Assembly (NCBI GenBank): GCA_004379135.1
Contig: NBNI01000002.1
Span: 62,001 to 126,000, forward strand
Direction: 5' to 3'
From: Acidimicrobiales bacterium mtb01
Lineage (GTDB): Bacteria > Actinomycetota > Acidimicrobiia > Acidimicrobiales > Ilumatobacteraceae
Length of the DNA stretch: 64,000 nt
The position numbers and the translations under genes were made by a program. The notes under the pieces were generated by a model. The model did not search any database and had not been told where the DNA came from. It was given only the letters and a program-made list of their open reading frames with translations. Below are positions 46,743-55,186 of the stretch, piece by piece; position 1 is the stretch's first letter, and every line of letters begins with the position of its first letter.

Positions 46743-47777
46743 TTACACGTCCTCCACCAGCAACTCCGACGAGGGCCACGAGACTCGCACGCGCTCGCCG
46801 GGATGGCGCACGTCCGCACTGCACGGCTCGACGACCTCCACGATCCGGTCGAGCCGATCGAGGCGAATCTCGACCGTTCGCACCGGTCCCATGAAGGTCG
46901 ATCGAACGATCGATCCGTCGAAGCCGTGGTCGTCGATCCGGAGATCTTCCGGGCGAATGAGGATGAGAACATCCCGGGAACCGGAACCTTCGCTGCTCGC
47001 GACCGGGAGTCGACGGCCGGCGCATTCGACCGTTCGAGCATCGAGACGTAGCGAGGGGAACTCGTTGATACGGCCGACGAATCGGGCGACGAATGGAGTT
47101 GCCGGTCGGCGGTACACGCTCTCCGGCGTATCGATCTGTTCGAGTCGTCCGTTCGACATGACACCAACCCGGTCGCTGATCGACAACGCTTCTTCTTGAT
47201 CATGGGTGACGAAGATTGTCGTGATTCCCAACTCGGCCTGGATTCGACGAATCTCGTCGCGGAGGGAGGACCGGACCTGCGCGTCGAGAGCCGACAAAGG
47301 TTCGTCCAACAACAGGACGTCGGGCCGAATCGCCAGGGCTCGGGCGAGTGCGACTCGCTGTTGCTGTCCACCCGAGAGTTGATGTGCGAAGCGGCCCGCT
47401 TGATCCGTGAGTTGCACCAACTCGAGCATCTCGTCGACCCGAGCCCGTCGCTCGGTGGTGCTTTGACGGCGGGTTCGGAGGCCGAACTCGATGTTCGCCC
47501 GAACGTCGAGGTTCGGAAAGAGGCTGTAGCTCTGGAACACCATGCCCATGTTCCTCCGGTGAGCGGGAATCGGTGAGATGTCGGATCCACCGACGATCAC
47601 CCGCCCTCGATCGAGCGACTCGAATCCGGCGGCAACTCTGAGGGCGGTGGTCTTTCCACATCCCGAGGGACCGAGGAGGCTGATGAATTCGCCGGCCTCC
47701 ACATCGAGGTCGAAGTCGACGAGGGCACGTGTCGTTCCGAACGACTTGGCCACTTGTTCGAACGAGATACCGGTCAT
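46743..47777 (-). CDS. ABC importer ATP-binding protein (PotA/FbpC type)
   Basis: 344 residues. Walker A GPSGCGKTT, Q-loop VFQSYSLFPN, signature LSGGQQQR, Walker B LLLDEPLSALD and switch VTHDQEEAL are followed by a TOBE-like C-terminal domain (~245-344, LILIRPEDLRI). It powers import with the two permeases and the binding lipoprotein encoded upstream. Candidates for this CUT-type/iron-type system are spermidine, thiamine, Fe3+ or phosphonate; sequence alone does not decide. The ATG overlaps the permease stop, and its stop is 7 bases from the convergent clpB stop. Confidence 0.9.
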   Translation of the reverse strand: MTGISFEQVAKSFGTTRALVDFDLDVEAGEFISLLGPSGCGKTTALRVAAGFESLDRGRVIVGGSDISPIPAHRRNMGMVFQSYSLFPNLDVRANIEFGLRTRRQSTTERRARVDEMLELVQLTDQAGRFAHQLSGGQQQRVALARALAIRPDVLLLDEPLSALDAQVRSSLRDEIRRIQAELGITTIFVTHDQEEALSISDRVGVMSNGRLEQIDTPESVYRRPATPFVARFVGRINEFPSLRLDARTVECAGRRLPVASSEGSGSRDVLILIRPEDLRIDDHGFDGSIVRSTFMGPVRTVEIRLDRLDRIVEVVEPCSADVRHPGERVRVSWPSSELLVEDV

Positions 47778-48619
47778 GTCTTCCTCGGTGTGTTCGTGCC
47801 GATCGAGTCGATGCGGCGCCGCGGACGGGTCAGTTGAGCCAGGACGATGAAGAGCAGAGTCGTGAGGCCCAGGGCCAGGACCGCGAGCGCGTAACCGCCT
47901 CTCGGATCGGACTGGCGATACTCGGCCATGAAAGCCGGAAAGGTTCTCTTGAGGAGAACATCGGCGATCGTGAACTCGCCGAGGACGACGGCGATCGTGA
48001 GAAAGGTGCTTGCGATGATGGCGGACCGCAGATTCGGAGCGATCACGGTGAAAAGCGTCCGAAACCAACCCGCGCCGAGGTTTCGCGCGGCTTCGGTCAA
48101 AGTCTTGAGATCGATCGACTGGAGACCCGTGTCGATCGCTCGGTACGTGAAGGGCAGCGCGAGGACGACATAGAACGGAATCAGCGAGAGATCGCTGCTG
48201 ATGAACCACCGAACGTGGGGTTTCACGACGATGATTCCGGCCACGAGGCCGATCGCTGGGATCACGTAGGGAAGAACAGTGAGGAATTCGACGAATGCCC
48301 GAGCCCGGGGGAGTTTGAGGTGGACCCAGACCGCCGTCGGAACGAGGAGGAGCAATGTGAGCAGGACCGTTCCGATCGCGATCTTGGTCGACATGACCAG
48401 GGAGTCGAGGAAGAAGTCGTTTCCGAATGCGTTGGTGAAGACATCGAGCGACCACTTGTCGAAGAGAGTCGACCAGCCGAGGTCGATGACCTGCACGTTC
48501 TGCAACGCGAATCGAGTCATGGCCGCGAACGGCAACACGAAGAACAGTCCGGCAAGCACCAGGATCCCGGCCTTCCCGAGGCGGGAGAAGGATCGTGCGG
48601 AAACCGGCCGCGCAGTCAT
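47774..48619 (-). CDS. ABC importer permease, second subunit
   Basis: About 281 residues with six hydrophobic helices (near 18-37, 75-100, 108-128, 145-165, 200-220, 245-268). The EAA-like loop, coupling to the ATPase, reads LTEAARNLGAGWFRTLFTVIAPNL (~178-201). This is the PotC/ThiP-type inner-membrane permease. ATG 48619 overlaps the first permease stop (ATGA); a GTG three codons upstream is less likely. Confidence 0.9.
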   Translation of the reverse strand: MTARPVSARSFSRLGKAGILVLAGLFFVLPFAAMTRFALQNVQVIDLGWSTLFDKWSLDVFTNAFGNDFFLDSLVMSTKIAIGTVLLTLLLLVPTAVWVHLKLPRARAFVEFLTVLPYVIPAIGLVAGIIVVKPHVRWFISSDLSLIPFYVVLALPFTYRAIDTGLQSIDLKTLTEAARNLGAGWFRTLFTVIAPNLRSAIIASTFLTIAVVLGEFTIADVLLKRTFPAFMAEYRQSDPRGGYALAVLALGLTTLLFIVLAQLTRPRRRIDSIGTNTPRKT

Positions 48620-49524
48620 TGGAGCCACCGTTCGGAACGGCGACGCAGTTGCCAGTACAGGAGCATGGCCACCGCCATGACGATGATCATCCAGGCCGAA
48701 AGGGCGTAACCGACGGCATCCTCGCCGATCGAGACGTCACCACCGAGAAAGAAGCCGATCCGGAGAGGAACGATCTTCGAGTTGTCGGTGACCTGCGCGG
48801 CCGTGGCGTAGGCGCTGAACGAATTGGCGAAGAGGAGAAGGAATCCACCGAGGATCGACGGCATGAGGACGGGAAGTCCGATGCGACGCCAGTACGTGAA
48901 GGTGTTTCCTCCCAGGCTCGAACACGCCTCGCGCCACGACGACTTCGATCCTTCGATAGCGGGAAGGATCACGAGGATCATGAGTGGGATGTTGAAGTAC
49001 GAGTAGATGGTCACGAGACCACTCACCTCGCCGAGGCCGAAGTCGCCGGCGTAGAGATCCCACCCGAAGTGGTCGAGGATCTTGGTGAGGATTCCCTGCC
49101 GTCCGAGCAGGCTCAAGAACATGAAGGCGAGAGGAACTCCTCCCATGTTGGCCGCGACGCCGCTGAAGGATGTGACGAGCTGCTTGACCGCCCGCGGCCT
49201 TTCCACGGAATGTGCCGCGTATGCGACGAGCGTTCCGAAGACCACGCCGACGAGCGCGGCCCCGATGGAGAACGTGATCGAGAACCTAAATGCTTCGAAG
49301 TTCTGGCCGCGGATCGCCTCGAAGAAGGCGCGGGTGCCGAAGGACCCGTCCGGATCGCGAAGCGCTTGACGAAACACGCTGATGGCCGGGACGAGCAGGA
49401 AGAGCACGAGGAACGCGACGAAGGGGACGAGTCCGATCCATGTCCGACCCGAGGTACGACGAACAGGGACCCCGGCGCGAGCCGGGGTCCCTGCATTGGG
49501 GGGAAGAGAGACTGCCGATGCCAC
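48616..49524 (-). CDS. ABC importer permease, first subunit
   Basis: 302 residues, PotB-type. The EAA-like loop is WREACSSLGGNTFTYWRRIGLPVLMPSI (~195-222), and about six helices are visible, the first at ~30-50. GTG 49524 lies two bases after the binding-protein stop; no in-frame start exists between it and the first helix, so it is retained although the early codons contain a very stable hairpin (see 49466-49491). Confidence 0.88.
   Translation of the reverse strand: MASAVSLPPNAGTPARAGVPVRRTSGRTWIGLVPFVAFLVLFLLVPAISVFRQALRDPDGSFGTRAFFEAIRGQNFEAFRFSITFSIGAALVGVVFGTLVAYAAHSVERPRAVKQLVTSFSGVAANMGGVPLAFMFLSLLGRQGILTKILDHFGWDLYAGDFGLGEVSGLVTIYSYFNIPLMILVILPAIEGSKSSWREACSSLGGNTFTYWRRIGLPVLMPSILGGFLLLFANSFSAYATAAQVTDNSKIVPLRIGFFLGGDVSIGEDAVGYALSAWMIIVMAVAMLLYWQLRRRSERWLQ
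49466..49491 (-). other. Stable hairpin in the first codons of the importer permease
   Basis: An 11-bp perfect stem, GGGACCCCGGC against GCCGGGGTCCC, closes a four-base loop. On the transcript it lies 36-60 bases after the binding-protein stop, inside codons ~12-20 of the permease. It could protect the 3' end of the binding-protein message or slow permease translation, giving excess of the binding protein. Confidence 0.6.
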
Positions 49525-49526
49525 GA

Positions 49527-50711
49527 TCAGGCGTCAGCCACCAGCGGTCCCCAGTTCTCGGCGAGAACCTCCTTGGCAGCGGCAATCTGAGACGGGGTGA
49601 GGAAGTTGATCTTCGCGATCAACTCGTCCGGGGGCAGATTCTTCTTCACCTCGTCGGTCACCAGACCGGCTTCGGTCAGGGCCTCGATTCGAGCCGGGAC
49701 TGCGCCGCCTTCCAAGTAACCGAGAGCACCCTCGTCCGAGAGGATGTGCTCCGTCCAGAGTTTCGAGCATGCCTGGTGCGGAGAATCCTTGACCACACCC
49801 TGGGCGTAGAAGCCTCCGTAGATGCCGTCGCTCGGGAAGTTGGTCTCGTAGGTGATTCCGGCTGCGTCGAGTTCGGCCGCGAGTCCGGGCACGTTGTAGC
49901 TCCAGTCGATCGCGATCGGCGTCTCACCAGAGAGGATGGTTTCCTTCGTGACGTCGGAACTACCGAGATTGCCGGACGCCTTCAATTCGGCGAAGAACTC
50001 GATGCCGGGGAGGATGTCGTCGGCGCTTCCACCGTTGGCGAGAGAAGCCGCCATGACGGCAGCGAACGCCGCACCAGCCTCACGCGGATCGCCGTTCAGG
50101 GCGACGAGACCTTTGTACTCGGGCTTCTTGAGATCGGCGAACGTCTTCGGAGCGGTCGGCACGATCTTCGTGTTGGTCGTGATGGCCATGATGCCGTAGT
50201 AGGCAGCCACCCAGTTGTTGTCCGGGTCCTTCAGCCCGGCCGGGATCTCGCTGTCCACGGTCAGGACGTACGGCTCGAAGAGTCCGCGGTTGACCATTTC
50301 CTGGGCGATTGCCGGGCTCACATCGACGTTGTCGGGCATGTCGGGCTGGCCGGCCAGGGTCTCGACTGCTTCCATCTCCTCGGCGGAGGAGGCGTCGGGG
50401 TTGGCCACCGGATTCTCGACACCGGGGTACTTGTCGCGGAAGCTCTGGAGGATGCCCTTGTAGTTGGCCCATTCATCGGGCAAGGCGATGAGGTTCACCT
50501 TTCCTTCTGCCTTGCACTCCTCGTACAGCGCCGCCAACGGGTCGTCGGAGGGTGCGGACGTCGACTCTGCCGGGGCGGCTTGGGTCGATTCGGGTGACGC
50601 GGGCGGTGTGTCGGTTGTCGACTCGTCGTCCCCACCACACGCCGCGAGGCCGAGGGAGGTGGAAACGATCAACGCACCGAGAAAGCGGACATTCTTGGTC
50701 ATGTGTCGCAT
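49527..50711 (-). CDS. ABC importer substrate-binding lipoprotein
   Basis: 394 residues. The lipoprotein signal ends in STSLGLAACGG (Cys25), followed by a Thr/Ser/Pro/Glu-rich linker (~28-55). The mature part resembles extracellular solute-binding family 1 proteins of the Fe3+/thiamine/phosphonate/polyamine group (LIALPDEWANYKGILQSFRDKYPGV; YYGIMAITTNTKIVPTAPKTFADLKKPEYKG). A ribosome site AAAGGA lies 6 bases before ATG 50711. First gene of the four-gene importer operon. The ligand cannot be assigned. Confidence 0.88.
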   Translation of the reverse strand: MRHMTKNVRFLGALIVSTSLGLAACGGDDESTTDTPPASPESTQAAPAESTSAPSDDPLAALYEECKAEGKVNLIALPDEWANYKGILQSFRDKYPGVENPVANPDASSAEEMEAVETLAGQPDMPDNVDVSPAIAQEMVNRGLFEPYVLTVDSEIPAGLKDPDNNWVAAYYGIMAITTNTKIVPTAPKTFADLKKPEYKGLVALNGDPREAGAAFAAVMAASLANGGSADDILPGIEFFAELKASGNLGSSDVTKETILSGETPIAIDWSYNVPGLAAELDAAGITYETNFPSDGIYGGFYAQGVVKDSPHQACSKLWTEHILSDEGALGYLEGGAVPARIEALTEAGLVTDEVKKNLPPDELIAKINFLTPSQIAAAKEVLAENWGPLVADA

Positions 50712-50874
50712 TCGGATTCCTTTGATCGGTTTGTCTTCGGCTCATCACTGCGATGACGCCGAGGTAAAGGTGCCAGGGTCGGCTGAAATCCGATTGGAAT
50801 GGCGGGTAACCGTGGGTGAAGTGATCGTGAAATTCGGACGCCACCTCGACCGAGGGGGTTCGCTTCCGGGCGAG

Positions 50875-50880
50875 TACAGT
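50875..50880 (+). promoter_or_regulatory. -10 box of purA-purB-pyrE
   Basis: TACAGT, giving a leader of about 27 nt that contains the AAGGAG ribosome site of purA; unlike most genes here this operon is not leaderless. Confidence 0.4.
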
Positions 50881-50913
50881 CACATCACGTTCCAGTCGTG
50901 AAGGAGCGTGAAC

Positions 50914-52197
50914 ATGCCGGTCACCGTGGTCGTGGGTGCCCAATGGGGTGACGAGGGCAAAGCGAAGGTCATCGACCTCCTCGCTCGCGATCATTCGGTG
51001 GTGGCTCGCTATCAGGGCGGACACAACGCCGGCCACACCGTCGTGGTGGGAGCCGAGAAGTACGCGCTCCAGTTGATTCCGTCCGGGGTCCTCTACGACC
51101 ACGTCACACCCGTGATCGGCAATGGCGTGGTGGTCGATCTTCCCACTCTGTTCGGCGAGATCGACCGCCTCGAGGCGCGCGGTGTCTCGTGCTCGCGGTT
51201 GCGCGTGTCGAGCCAGGCCCATCTCATCTTCCCGTGGCATCAGTCGTTCGATGCGCTCCTCGAATCGCAGCGGGGCGACGGCAAGATCGGCACGACCCTG
51301 AAGGGGATCGGGCCCGCGTACGCGGACAAGGCGCGCCGTGTGGGCATCCGCGCCGGTGACGTGCTCGATGCGGCGTCGTTCGCGACCGCGGTTCGTGCTC
51401 GTGCCGTCGATGCCAACGCCGATCTCGTTGCCGCTGGCGGCGAACCCGTCGACGTCGACGCGGTCGTCGATCAGTTCACCGTGCTCGGACGTCGGCTGGC
51501 TCCGTACGTCGCCGACACCGTCGATCTGCTCCACGCCGCCGTCGAGTCGGGTGGGACCGTCCTGCTCGAAGGTGCCCAGGCCACGTTCCTCGATCTCGAT
51601 CACGGCACATATCCGTACGTCACGTCGTCCAACCCCACCGCGGGTGGCGCATCGGCCGGTTCGGGGCTCGGTCCGCGTCTGCTCGATCGCATCGTCGGAA
51701 TCACCAAGGCCTACACGACCCGCGTGGGTTCGGGACCGTTCCCCACCGAACTGCTCGACGAGAAAGGCGAGGCGTTGGTCGACATCGGCCGCGAGTTCGG
51801 CACGGTCACCGGACGTCGTCGTCGCACCGGCTGGATCGACTGCGTGATGTTGCGCCATGCGGTGCGGGTGAACAGCCTCACCGAGGTCGCCCTCACCAAG
51901 CTCGACGTGCTCGACACCTTCGACGAAGTCAAGGTGTGCGTGGGCTATCGACTCGACGGCCGGGAATGCACCGCTTATCCCGATCGAAGTGATCTACTGG
52001 CGCGAGTGGAACCGGTGTACGAAACGCTGCCGGGTTGGCGGACCGTGATCAGCGGATGCCGTTCGGCTACCGACCTGCCCGCGGCCGCTCGCCGGTTCGT
52101 CGCGCTCGTCGAAGCGCAAGTGGGTGTTCCGGTGCGCATCGTGGGCGTCGGTCCCGAGCGCGACGCGGTTCTCATGTGGGACGGAGCGCGGGCATGA
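50914..52197 (+). CDS. purA: Adenylosuccinate synthetase
   Basis: 427 residues, normal length. The GTP-binding loop is GAQWGDEGKAKVIDLLA at the very N-terminus; RYQGGHNAGHTVV, GPAYADKARRVGIRAGD and a C-terminal TKLDVLD (NKxD-like) motif are intact, with EGAQATFLDLDHGTYPYVTSSN in the middle. It makes adenylosuccinate from IMP, aspartate and GTP. ATG 50914 has AAGGAG 7 bases upstream; the in-frame GTG at 50908 is too close to that site. The stop overlaps the purB ATG. Confidence 0.97.
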   Translation: MPVTVVVGAQWGDEGKAKVIDLLARDHSVVARYQGGHNAGHTVVVGAEKYALQLIPSGVLYDHVTPVIGNGVVVDLPTLFGEIDRLEARGVSCSRLRVSSQAHLIFPWHQSFDALLESQRGDGKIGTTLKGIGPAYADKARRVGIRAGDVLDAASFATAVRARAVDANADLVAAGGEPVDVDAVVDQFTVLGRRLAPYVADTVDLLHAAVESGGTVLLEGAQATFLDLDHGTYPYVTSSNPTAGGASAGSGLGPRLLDRIVGITKAYTTRVGSGPFPTELLDEKGEALVDIGREFGTVTGRRRRTGWIDCVMLRHAVRVNSLTEVALTKLDVLDTFDEVKVCVGYRLDGRECTAYPDRSDLLARVEPVYETLPGWRTVISGCRSATDLPAAARRFVALVEAQVGVPVRIVGVGPERDAVLMWDGARA

Positions 52198-53498
52198 TCC
52201 CGCGCTATTCACTGCCCGAAATGGAGCAGGTGTTCTCCGACGAATCGCGTTTCGGCCGGTGGCTCGAAATCGAATTGTTGGCCACCGAGGCCCATGCGTC
52301 GCTCGGAGTCGTCCCGGCGGCCGATGCGGCGGCCTGTCGCGCGCGAGCGCCTCAGGTCGATTCCGCGTTCATCGACGCCGTGCTCGAACGCGAGCGCGTC
52401 ACCGACCATGACGTCGCGGCGTTTGTCGACGTGGTTCAGGCGCGCATCGGCGGATCGGAGGGCTCGTGGATCCATTACGGCCTGACATCGAGCGACATCG
52501 TCGACACGGCGTGGTGCTGGATGCTGCGCGACGCATCCGACCTCCTCATCGAGGCGTCGACCCAGCTGGTGCGCACTCTCGTCTCCATCGCGCAACGCCA
52601 CCGCGGCACGGTCATGATCGGTCGGACCCACGGTGTCCACGCCGAACCCACCACGTTCGGAATGAAGGTCGCCCTGTGGGCGTTGCAGGTCGATCGCGAT
52701 CGTGAGCGTCTGCGGCGGGCCCGCGAGGCCGTCGCGGTCTGCAAGTTGTCGGGTGCCGTCGGTACGTACTCCAACATCGATCCGCGGGTGGAAGTCGCCG
52801 TCGCCGAGAAACTCGGTCTGGTTCCGGTCCCGGCCACTCAGGTGATCGCCCGAGACCGACATGCGGAGTATCTGTGGGCCTGCGCTTCGATCGCCGCGAC
52901 GTGCGAGATGATCGCCGTCGAACTGCGTCATCTCCAGCGCACCGAGGTGCGCGAGGTGGAAGAGGGTTTCAAGGCCGGTCAGAAGGGCTCGTCGGCCATG
53001 CCGCACAAGCGCAATCCGATCTCGGCCGAGACCATCAGCGGACTCGCCCGCGTGTTGCGCGGAAATCTGCAGGCCGCTCTGCAGGACGTCGCGCTCTGGC
53101 ACGAGCGCGACATCTCGCACAGTTCGGTCGAGCGCATCGTGCTCCCCGATTCGTCGCTGCTCGCTCATTACATGGTGCAACGCCTGCGTCGTCTCCTCGA
53201 AGGTCTGCAGGTTCACGCCGAACGCATGCGCGAGAACCTCAACGCCACGCGCGGCTTGGTCTTCAGCCAGCCGGTTCTCCTCGCCCTCGTGAAGAGCGGA
53301 ATGTCGCGCGACGATGCCTACCGGGTCGTGCAGGAAGCTTCGTCGGTGTCGTGGGCGCGGGGCGAGCAGTTCCGCTCGGTGCTCGAGGCCGACCCGCGTC
53401 TCCAGCGGATTCCCGCCTCCGTCCTCGACGAGGCCTTCGACCTGCGACGCTCGCTCGTGCACGTCGACCGCGTGTTCGAGCAACTGCCCCACGCATGA
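52194..53498 (+). CDS. purB: Adenylosuccinate lyase
   Basis: 434 residues of the fumarase/aspartase superfamily. The C3 signature KGSSAMPHKRNPISAE (mobile catalytic Ser) is intact, with TSSDIVDTAWCW and IGRTHGVHAEPTTFG (catalytic His region) upstream. It catalyses two steps of AMP synthesis, removing fumarate from adenylosuccinate and SAICAR. It directly follows purA through an ATGA overlap, so consecutive enzymes of the AMP branch are coupled. Confidence 0.97.
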   Translation: MIPRYSLPEMEQVFSDESRFGRWLEIELLATEAHASLGVVPAADAAACRARAPQVDSAFIDAVLERERVTDHDVAAFVDVVQARIGGSEGSWIHYGLTSSDIVDTAWCWMLRDASDLLIEASTQLVRTLVSIAQRHRGTVMIGRTHGVHAEPTTFGMKVALWALQVDRDRERLRRAREAVAVCKLSGAVGTYSNIDPRVEVAVAEKLGLVPVPATQVIARDRHAEYLWACASIAATCEMIAVELRHLQRTEVREVEEGFKAGQKGSSAMPHKRNPISAETISGLARVLRGNLQAALQDVALWHERDISHSSVERIVLPDSSLLAHYMVQRLRRLLEGLQVHAERMRENLNATRGLVFSQPVLLALVKSGMSRDDAYRVVQEASSVSWARGEQFRSVLEADPRLQRIPASVLDEAFDLRRSLVHVDRVFEQLPHA

Positions 53499-54067
53499 GC
53501 AACGATCTGCCGCCCCTCGATCCGGCTCGCGACGCTCTGCGTCGGCACGTTCTCGCTCATTCGCTGAAGACCGGGGACTTCACGTTGAAGTCGGGGGCGA
53601 AGAGCACCTGGTTCCTCGACACCAAGCAGACCGCGTGCCGTCCGGACGGAATCGTCCTGGTGGCCGACGTCGCCTTGTCGTTGTTGCCGGCCGATGCCAC
53701 CGCCATCGGCGGACTCACGATGGGAGCCGATCCGGTTGCGTTCGGTATCGCGGCGGTCGCCGCGACTCGCGGTCGCCCACTGCGCAGTTTCAGCGTGCGC
53801 AAGGAGTCGAAGGATCACGGCGTCACCGGTCGCGTGGCCGGTGCTCTGCAGCCGGGTGATCGCGTGGTGATCACCGAGGACACCGTCACCCGGGGCACGA
53901 GCATCATGGAAGCCGTCGACGTAGTGGAGGGTTTCGGAGCCATTCCGGTCCTCATCACGGTGATCGTCGACCGCGGTGGAACCTGCGGTGCGATGGCGGC
54001 CGAGCGCGGCATTCCGTTCGTGCCGATGCTCACCGCACCCGACCTCGGTTTCGGTTTCGGCACCTGA
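53495..54067 (+). CDS. pyrE: Orotate phosphoribosyltransferase
   Basis: 190 residues, type I PRTase. The PRPP loop is VVITEDTVTRGTSI, with LKSGAKSTWFLDTKQ near the N-terminus and VRKESKDHGVTGRV as the catalytic flexible loop (Lys). It forms OMP from orotate and PRPP. The ATG overlaps the purB stop, linking a pyrimidine enzyme to two purine enzymes; all three draw on nucleotide precursors. An unusually late ending (TAPDLGFGFGT) is within family variation. Confidence 0.94.
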   Translation: MSNDLPPLDPARDALRRHVLAHSLKTGDFTLKSGAKSTWFLDTKQTACRPDGIVLVADVALSLLPADATAIGGLTMGADPVAFGIAAVAATRGRPLRSFSVRKESKDHGVTGRVAGALQPGDRVVITEDTVTRGTSIMEAVDVVEGFGAIPVLITVIVDRGGTCGAMAAERGIPFVPMLTAPDLGFGFGT

Positions 54068-54113
54068 CCGCTCCTTGCGACGTCGGCCGCCGCGCCGGTG
54101 ACGTTCGTACCCG

Positions 54114-54141
54114 GGTCATTGGTCCTTCGTACCGAATGACC
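54114..54141. promoter_or_regulatory. Inverted repeat upstream of the universal stress protein gene
   Basis: GGTCATT and AATGACC (7 bp each) flank 14 bases that include a GGT/ACC pair. It lies 33 bp before the -10 box GACAAT, where an activator would bind; the target factor is unknown. Confidence 0.35.
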
Positions 54142-54173
54142 GAGTCCCCTGGTCGGAACGGCTTCGCGCGTCC

Positions 54174-54179
54174 GACAAT
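54174..54179 (+). promoter_or_regulatory. -10 box of the universal stress protein gene
   Basis: GACAAT, 6 nt before ATG 54186. Confidence 0.45.
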
Positions 54180-54185
54180 GACCGC

Positions 54186-55130
54186 ATGAGCAACTCCTGG
54201 AACTCCCGTATCGATGCGTCGAACGACGATTCGCGTCCCGTCCTCGTGGGGTACGACGGTTCGACGAACTCGGAAATGGCGGTGTGGTGGGCCGCCGATG
54301 TCGCAGGCTCGTCGAAGCGAGTGTTGCGCATCCTGACGAGTTACGCGTTGCCCACCATGGTGGCGCTCGGTGTGAGTGCGGGATACGTGGTGCCGGCCCT
54401 GTCGTCGGAGGAAGTGCACGAGATCGACCTGCGTCATCGGACGATGCTCAACGAACTGGCCGATCGAGTTCGCAAGCAGTTCCCCGATCTCCCGGTGGAA
54501 ACCTTCCTCGAACAAGGCGCGCCGGCCACGGCGATTCTGAAGGCGGGCGATGACGTGGCGATGATGGTGCTCGGAACCCGCGGCGTCGGCTCGGCTCAAG
54601 GTCTGCTCATGGGCTCGGTCAGTTATGCCGTGGTTCACCGAGCCAAGTGCCCGGTGATGCTCGTGCCCGAATCGAGCAATCGCGCGGTTCCGGGGAAGGT
54701 GGTGGTGGGCGTCGACGGTTCGAGCCGGTCGACCCAAGCGGCCCAGTGGGCACTGTCGTTGGCGTCGTGCATGCATCGTCCGCTCGAAGTGGTGACGGCG
54801 TGGCACTACCCGTATCAGGCGATGGTTCCCGAGGCCGGCATGATGATGGGTCCGAACATCGAGGAACTGCGCATGGCGTTGCTGCGAGACGCGAAGCAAC
54901 TCGTCGAACGCGAGAAGCATCGCCTCGAGGGACCGCACGGAACGTCGATCGAAGCCAACGCGGTTGAGGGTTCGGCCACCGATGTTCTCGCGGAGGAAGC
55001 CGGCCCCCAGGACGTCGTCGTCGTGTCGTCGAAGAGCCACAGTCTTCTCGCGTCGGTACTGCTCGGAAGCATCGCGGTGTCGCTCGCTCATCGCAGTCGT
55101 GGGCCGGTGGTGATCGTCCACCCCGTGTGA
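54186..55130 (+). CDS. Tandem universal stress protein
   Basis: 314 residues made of two USP domains. Domain 1 (~18-160) has PVLVGYDGS and the ATP loop VLGTRGVGSAQGLLMGSVSYAVVH; domain 2 (~170-314) has VVVGVDGSSRSTQAA and VVSSKSHSLLASVLLGSIAVSLAHRS, in which the first loop glycines are replaced, so ATP binding there is doubtful. Tandem USPs are common in actinobacteria and often respond to hypoxia or starvation. ATG 54186 is fixed by the GACAAT box; the stop overlaps nothing of the next gene if tesB starts at 55187. Confidence 0.93.
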   Translation: MSNSWNSRIDASNDDSRPVLVGYDGSTNSEMAVWWAADVAGSSKRVLRILTSYALPTMVALGVSAGYVVPALSSEEVHEIDLRHRTMLNELADRVRKQFPDLPVETFLEQGAPATAILKAGDDVAMMVLGTRGVGSAQGLLMGSVSYAVVHRAKCPVMLVPESSNRAVPGKVVVGVDGSSRSTQAAQWALSLASCMHRPLEVVTAWHYPYQAMVPEAGMMMGPNIEELRMALLRDAKQLVEREKHRLEGPHGTSIEANAVEGSATDVLAEEAGPQDVVVVSSKSHSLLASVLLGSIAVSLAHRSRGPVVIVHPV

Positions 55131-55173
55131 TGCCCGTCGAGCCATCGCCCGATGCGAATCATCGATCACTGCG

Positions 55174-55179
55174 TAACCT
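55174..55179 (+). promoter_or_regulatory. -10 box of tesB
   Basis: TAACCT, 7 nt before GTG 55187; it decides the start in favour of 55187 over the upstream GTG 55127. Confidence 0.45.
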
Positions 55180-55186
55180 GACGACC

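Noticed and set aside
44939-47590. 883-codon open frame on the minus strand across clpB and the importer ATPase gene
   Set aside because: It is antisense to clpB and out of frame with the ATPase gene; low-complexity composition and no recognisable family.
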